From Archilochus colubris (taxonomy: Eukaryota > Chordata > Aves > Apodiformes > Trochilidae), in assembly GCA_023079485.1 (NCBI GenBank), contig CM041087.1, forward strand, positions 33,798,017 to 33,862,016: a DNA stretch of 64,000 bases, read 5' to 3'. The notes below the pieces were generated by a model, which made no database searches, was not told where the DNA came from, and was given only the letters and a program-made list of their open reading frames with translations. Positions within the stretch are counted from its first letter, which is position 1. Each line of letters starts with the position of its first letter. The position numbers and the translations under genes are program-made. Shown here one piece after another: positions 62,151 to 64,000 of this stretch.

Positions 62151-62382
62151 ATAGGAAAGGCAGAGCTGGGTGCAATGCAGGGCAGGTCTGTAATGTGCAC
62201 CCACCCTTCCTGACTGCTGTGCTGGGCCACCACATCCTCCCTGCTGCCTCAGCCTTCTCAGCAGAATGAAATCAGCCTCAGGAAGTCTCCCCCTGATGCC
62301 AGCCACACCTGCAACTTTAGGGTGCAGAACAAGTTGGAAACAGGGGTTTGCAAAGGGCTCAGTATTTGAGAATATCAGGAAT
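62151..62382. other. relatively GC-rich segment of unknown origin
   Basis: The segment is visibly more GC-rich than the surrounding sequence and lies directly upstream of the recognisable CR1 part. It does not match the CR1 ORF2 blocks seen in the other copies. It may be a different repeat or unique sequence. Confidence 0.3.
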
Positions 62383-62865
62383 ATCAGGAAAGAGATTGAG
62401 GTCCTGGAGCATGTCCAAAGGAGGGCAACTGGGCTGGTGAAGGGATCCAGCACAAGTCCTGTGAGGAGAGGCTGAGGGAGCTGGGGGTGTTCAGCCTGGA
62501 GAAGAGGAGGCTCAGCGGAGACCTCATTGCTCTCTACAACTCCCTGAAAGGAGGTTGGAGCCGGGGGGGGTTGGGTTCTTTTCCCAGGCAACTCTCAGCA
62601 AGACAAGAGGGCACGGTCTCAAGTTGTGCCAGGGGAGGTTTAGGTTGGATATTAGAAAGATATGTCTTTACAGAGAGGGTGATCAGGCATTGGAATGGGC
62701 TGCCCAGGGAAGTAGTGGATTCTCCATCCCTGGAGATATTTAAAAAGAGACTGGATGTGGCACTCAGTGCCATGGTCTAGTAACTGCAGCGGTAGTGGAT
62801 GAAGGGTTGGACTTGATGATCTCTGAGGTCCCTTCCAAGCCAGAGGATTCTATGATTCTATGATC
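62383..62865 (+). mobile_element. CR1 LINE, short 5'-truncated copy with octamer tail
   Basis: It starts at the 'RKEIEVLEHVQRRATGLVKG' block. It continues with 'MFSLEKRRLSGDLIALYNSL' and a G8 run (about 62564-62571), then the '[20 protein letters not shown]' region and the common C-terminal sequence ending 'DVALSAMV'. The tail is ATTCTATGATTCTATGAT (about 62847-62864). The G run and downstream sequence are nearly the same as in the copy at 42560-44178, so both belong to one subfamily. Frames are broken near the G run. Confidence 0.93.
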
Positions 62866-63888
62866 TACTCCCAAAGCTGTTTAGAAAGCAGCTCTGATTC
62901 AAGAGAAACACTGGGTGAATCTTGAGCTCACGTCAGAATTTACAGAATGTAAGGAGGAAGCAGGCTGAATACTTCTGACATATATTGACAAAGGCCATTT
63001 CTTATATATTTTCTATTTTCTTCAATTTATATCAGCATATACATTGTTTCCTTTTGTAGACAAAGAAATTTCAAACAAGATTTTGTACTAAAAAGATCAT
63101 ACAACGAATTCCGTAAAAGGCTGGAAATTCAGGCATTTGCAGCCCTATGTTAAGGCTTAAATAAACTTGGCAGTTGTTAAAAATTCTATCCAAATAATAA
63201 AGCAATTTATTAGCCTATCCCAAATTGTGGACACAAATCTGAAAGCCATTCCGATAGCTTAAGCTCAGTAAGCCAGTCTCACAGTGGGTCTCTGTTCACA
63301 CTCCAAAATGGAAATCTTAAAGAAAAAGGTTGAGAAGTCCAAAGTATTCTAAACAGAGGAGAGTGTTTTGTCTGAGTTTGGACTATTCATTTGAACATTT
63401 AGTCACTGGGCTTTTGCAATAGTGGAAATCTGTGGAGCTCAAAAATAAAATAAAATTCCATCAGATGCAGAACTTGGAGAACAGATTAACTAAAAAAAAA
63501 AAATAAATTGGAATTCCAACATTTTTAATATGTAGGTACACTTACCTGTATAATGTCTTTAATACCGAGCATTTAAAAATATATGCTAATGGCAAAAATC
63601 CTCTTGTATGTGCTTATTATAGTGCATAAGAAATTCTTGGGATTGTTGGAATGATTTAGTCCTTAACTCTAACATCTATCAGTAAGCTATATGCAGTATA
63701 TACTTGCAGATTACTCAAGTATTTTTTATAGAGCTTTCTGACCTAAGTAACTCATAATTGAGCAGGCAGGACAAATGTTATGTAAGACATCTAATAAGAC
63801 AGCTAAATATTACAATTTTTGGAAAAAAATGTTTTATTTGATAAATTTTTAAAGGGAAAAGCGGCAGAAATATGTGAGCCTTCACATC
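62866..63888. other. AT-rich non-coding stretch
   Basis: An A-run lies at about 63492-63503. Nothing else was recognised. Confidence 0.5.
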
Positions 63889-63908
63889 CCAGTTGCTATA
63901 GCAACTGG
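63889..63908. promoter_or_regulatory. 20-bp perfect palindrome resembling an RFX X-box
   Basis: CCAGTTGCTATAGCAACTGG is perfectly self-complementary. Its core GTTGCTATAGCAAC resembles the symmetrical RFX consensus (GTTGCCATGGCAAC type): two inverted half-sites with the usual 2-base spacing. RFX factors regulate ciliary and other genes, but no promoter or gene is visible nearby. A candidate distal element only. Confidence 0.35.
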
Positions 63909-64000
63909 CTGTATTTTTAGCTATCATAACAACTTGTAGAGAATATCAGTATAGAGAACAATTGTAGATAATATCAGAGCTGGTCTCTCCTTGCCTTTTC

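Noticed and set aside
62133..62591. 152-codon minus-strand frame
   Set aside because: Part is antisense to the CR1 at 62383-62865, and the rest covers the unexplained GC-rich segment. No domain was recognised.
1..64000. CRISPR arrays, operons or bacterial defence systems
   Set aside because: No regularly spaced direct repeats and no dense co-directional reading frames. The repeat content is avian.

Overview
This window looks like a non-coding stretch of a bird genome. The evidence is the repeat content. There are eight clear CR1 LINE copies or fragments, several with the avian CR1 3' tail of repeated ATTCTATG octamers, plus a 65-bp CR1 tail and two much older CR1-type fragments. There are also two endogenous-retrovirus LTRs with clean target-site duplications, one of ERVL type (5-bp TSD) and one compact alpharetrovirus-like ERVK type (6-bp TSD). 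The background is AT-rich single-copy sequence with microsatellites. I recognise no host protein-coding gene, rRNA, tRNA, CRISPR array or bacterial-type operon. The window is either intergenic (a gene desert) or lies inside a very large intron.

Layout. 1-9.2 kb: AT-rich sequence with one degraded CR1 (3.1-3.6 kb), an open stretch behind a splice-acceptor-like site (2.63-2.90 kb) and an old CR1 fragment (8.5-8.7 kb). 9.26-10.04 kb: a solo ERVL-type LTR, followed by a second old CR1 fragment. 13.27-14.16 kb: a CR1 split by a 297-bp alpharetrovirus-like solo LTR. 14.2-28.6 kb: long unannotated stretch with short symmetrical motifs, the densest being three consecutive inverted repeats at 27.81-27.90 kb. 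28.6-29.5 kb: CR1. 29.5-37.4 kb: unannotated, with one small acidic ORF at 35.8 kb. 37.4-38.9 kb: CR1 with a broken reverse transcriptase (RT) frame. 40.48-44.18 kb: two closely related CR1 copies head to head, only about 160 bp apart, forming a large imperfect inverted repeat; the left copy keeps a 499-codon RT frame with its FADD motif. 44.2-53.5 kb: unannotated, with a CR1 tail remnant (47.5 kb), a TA cruciform (49.2 kb) and a coding-like stretch at 50.8-51.1 kb that looks frameshifted. 53.55-54.44 kb: CR1 on the minus strand. 54.4-62.4 kb: unannotated, with A/C-rich and T-rich tracts. 62.38-62.87 kb: CR1. 63.89 kb: a perfect 20-bp palindrome resembling an RFX X-box.

No genes can be seen working together. 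The history visible is retroelement accumulation: old CR1 debris, younger 5'-truncated CR1 copies, then LTR insertions, one of them nested. The observations most worth checking are the CR1 head-to-head palindrome, the three-palindrome cluster near 27.85 kb, the RFX-like palindrome, and the two coding-like stretches at 2.6 and 50.8 kb. I found no convincing new biological system. Family names come from recognition by eye; no database search was run.
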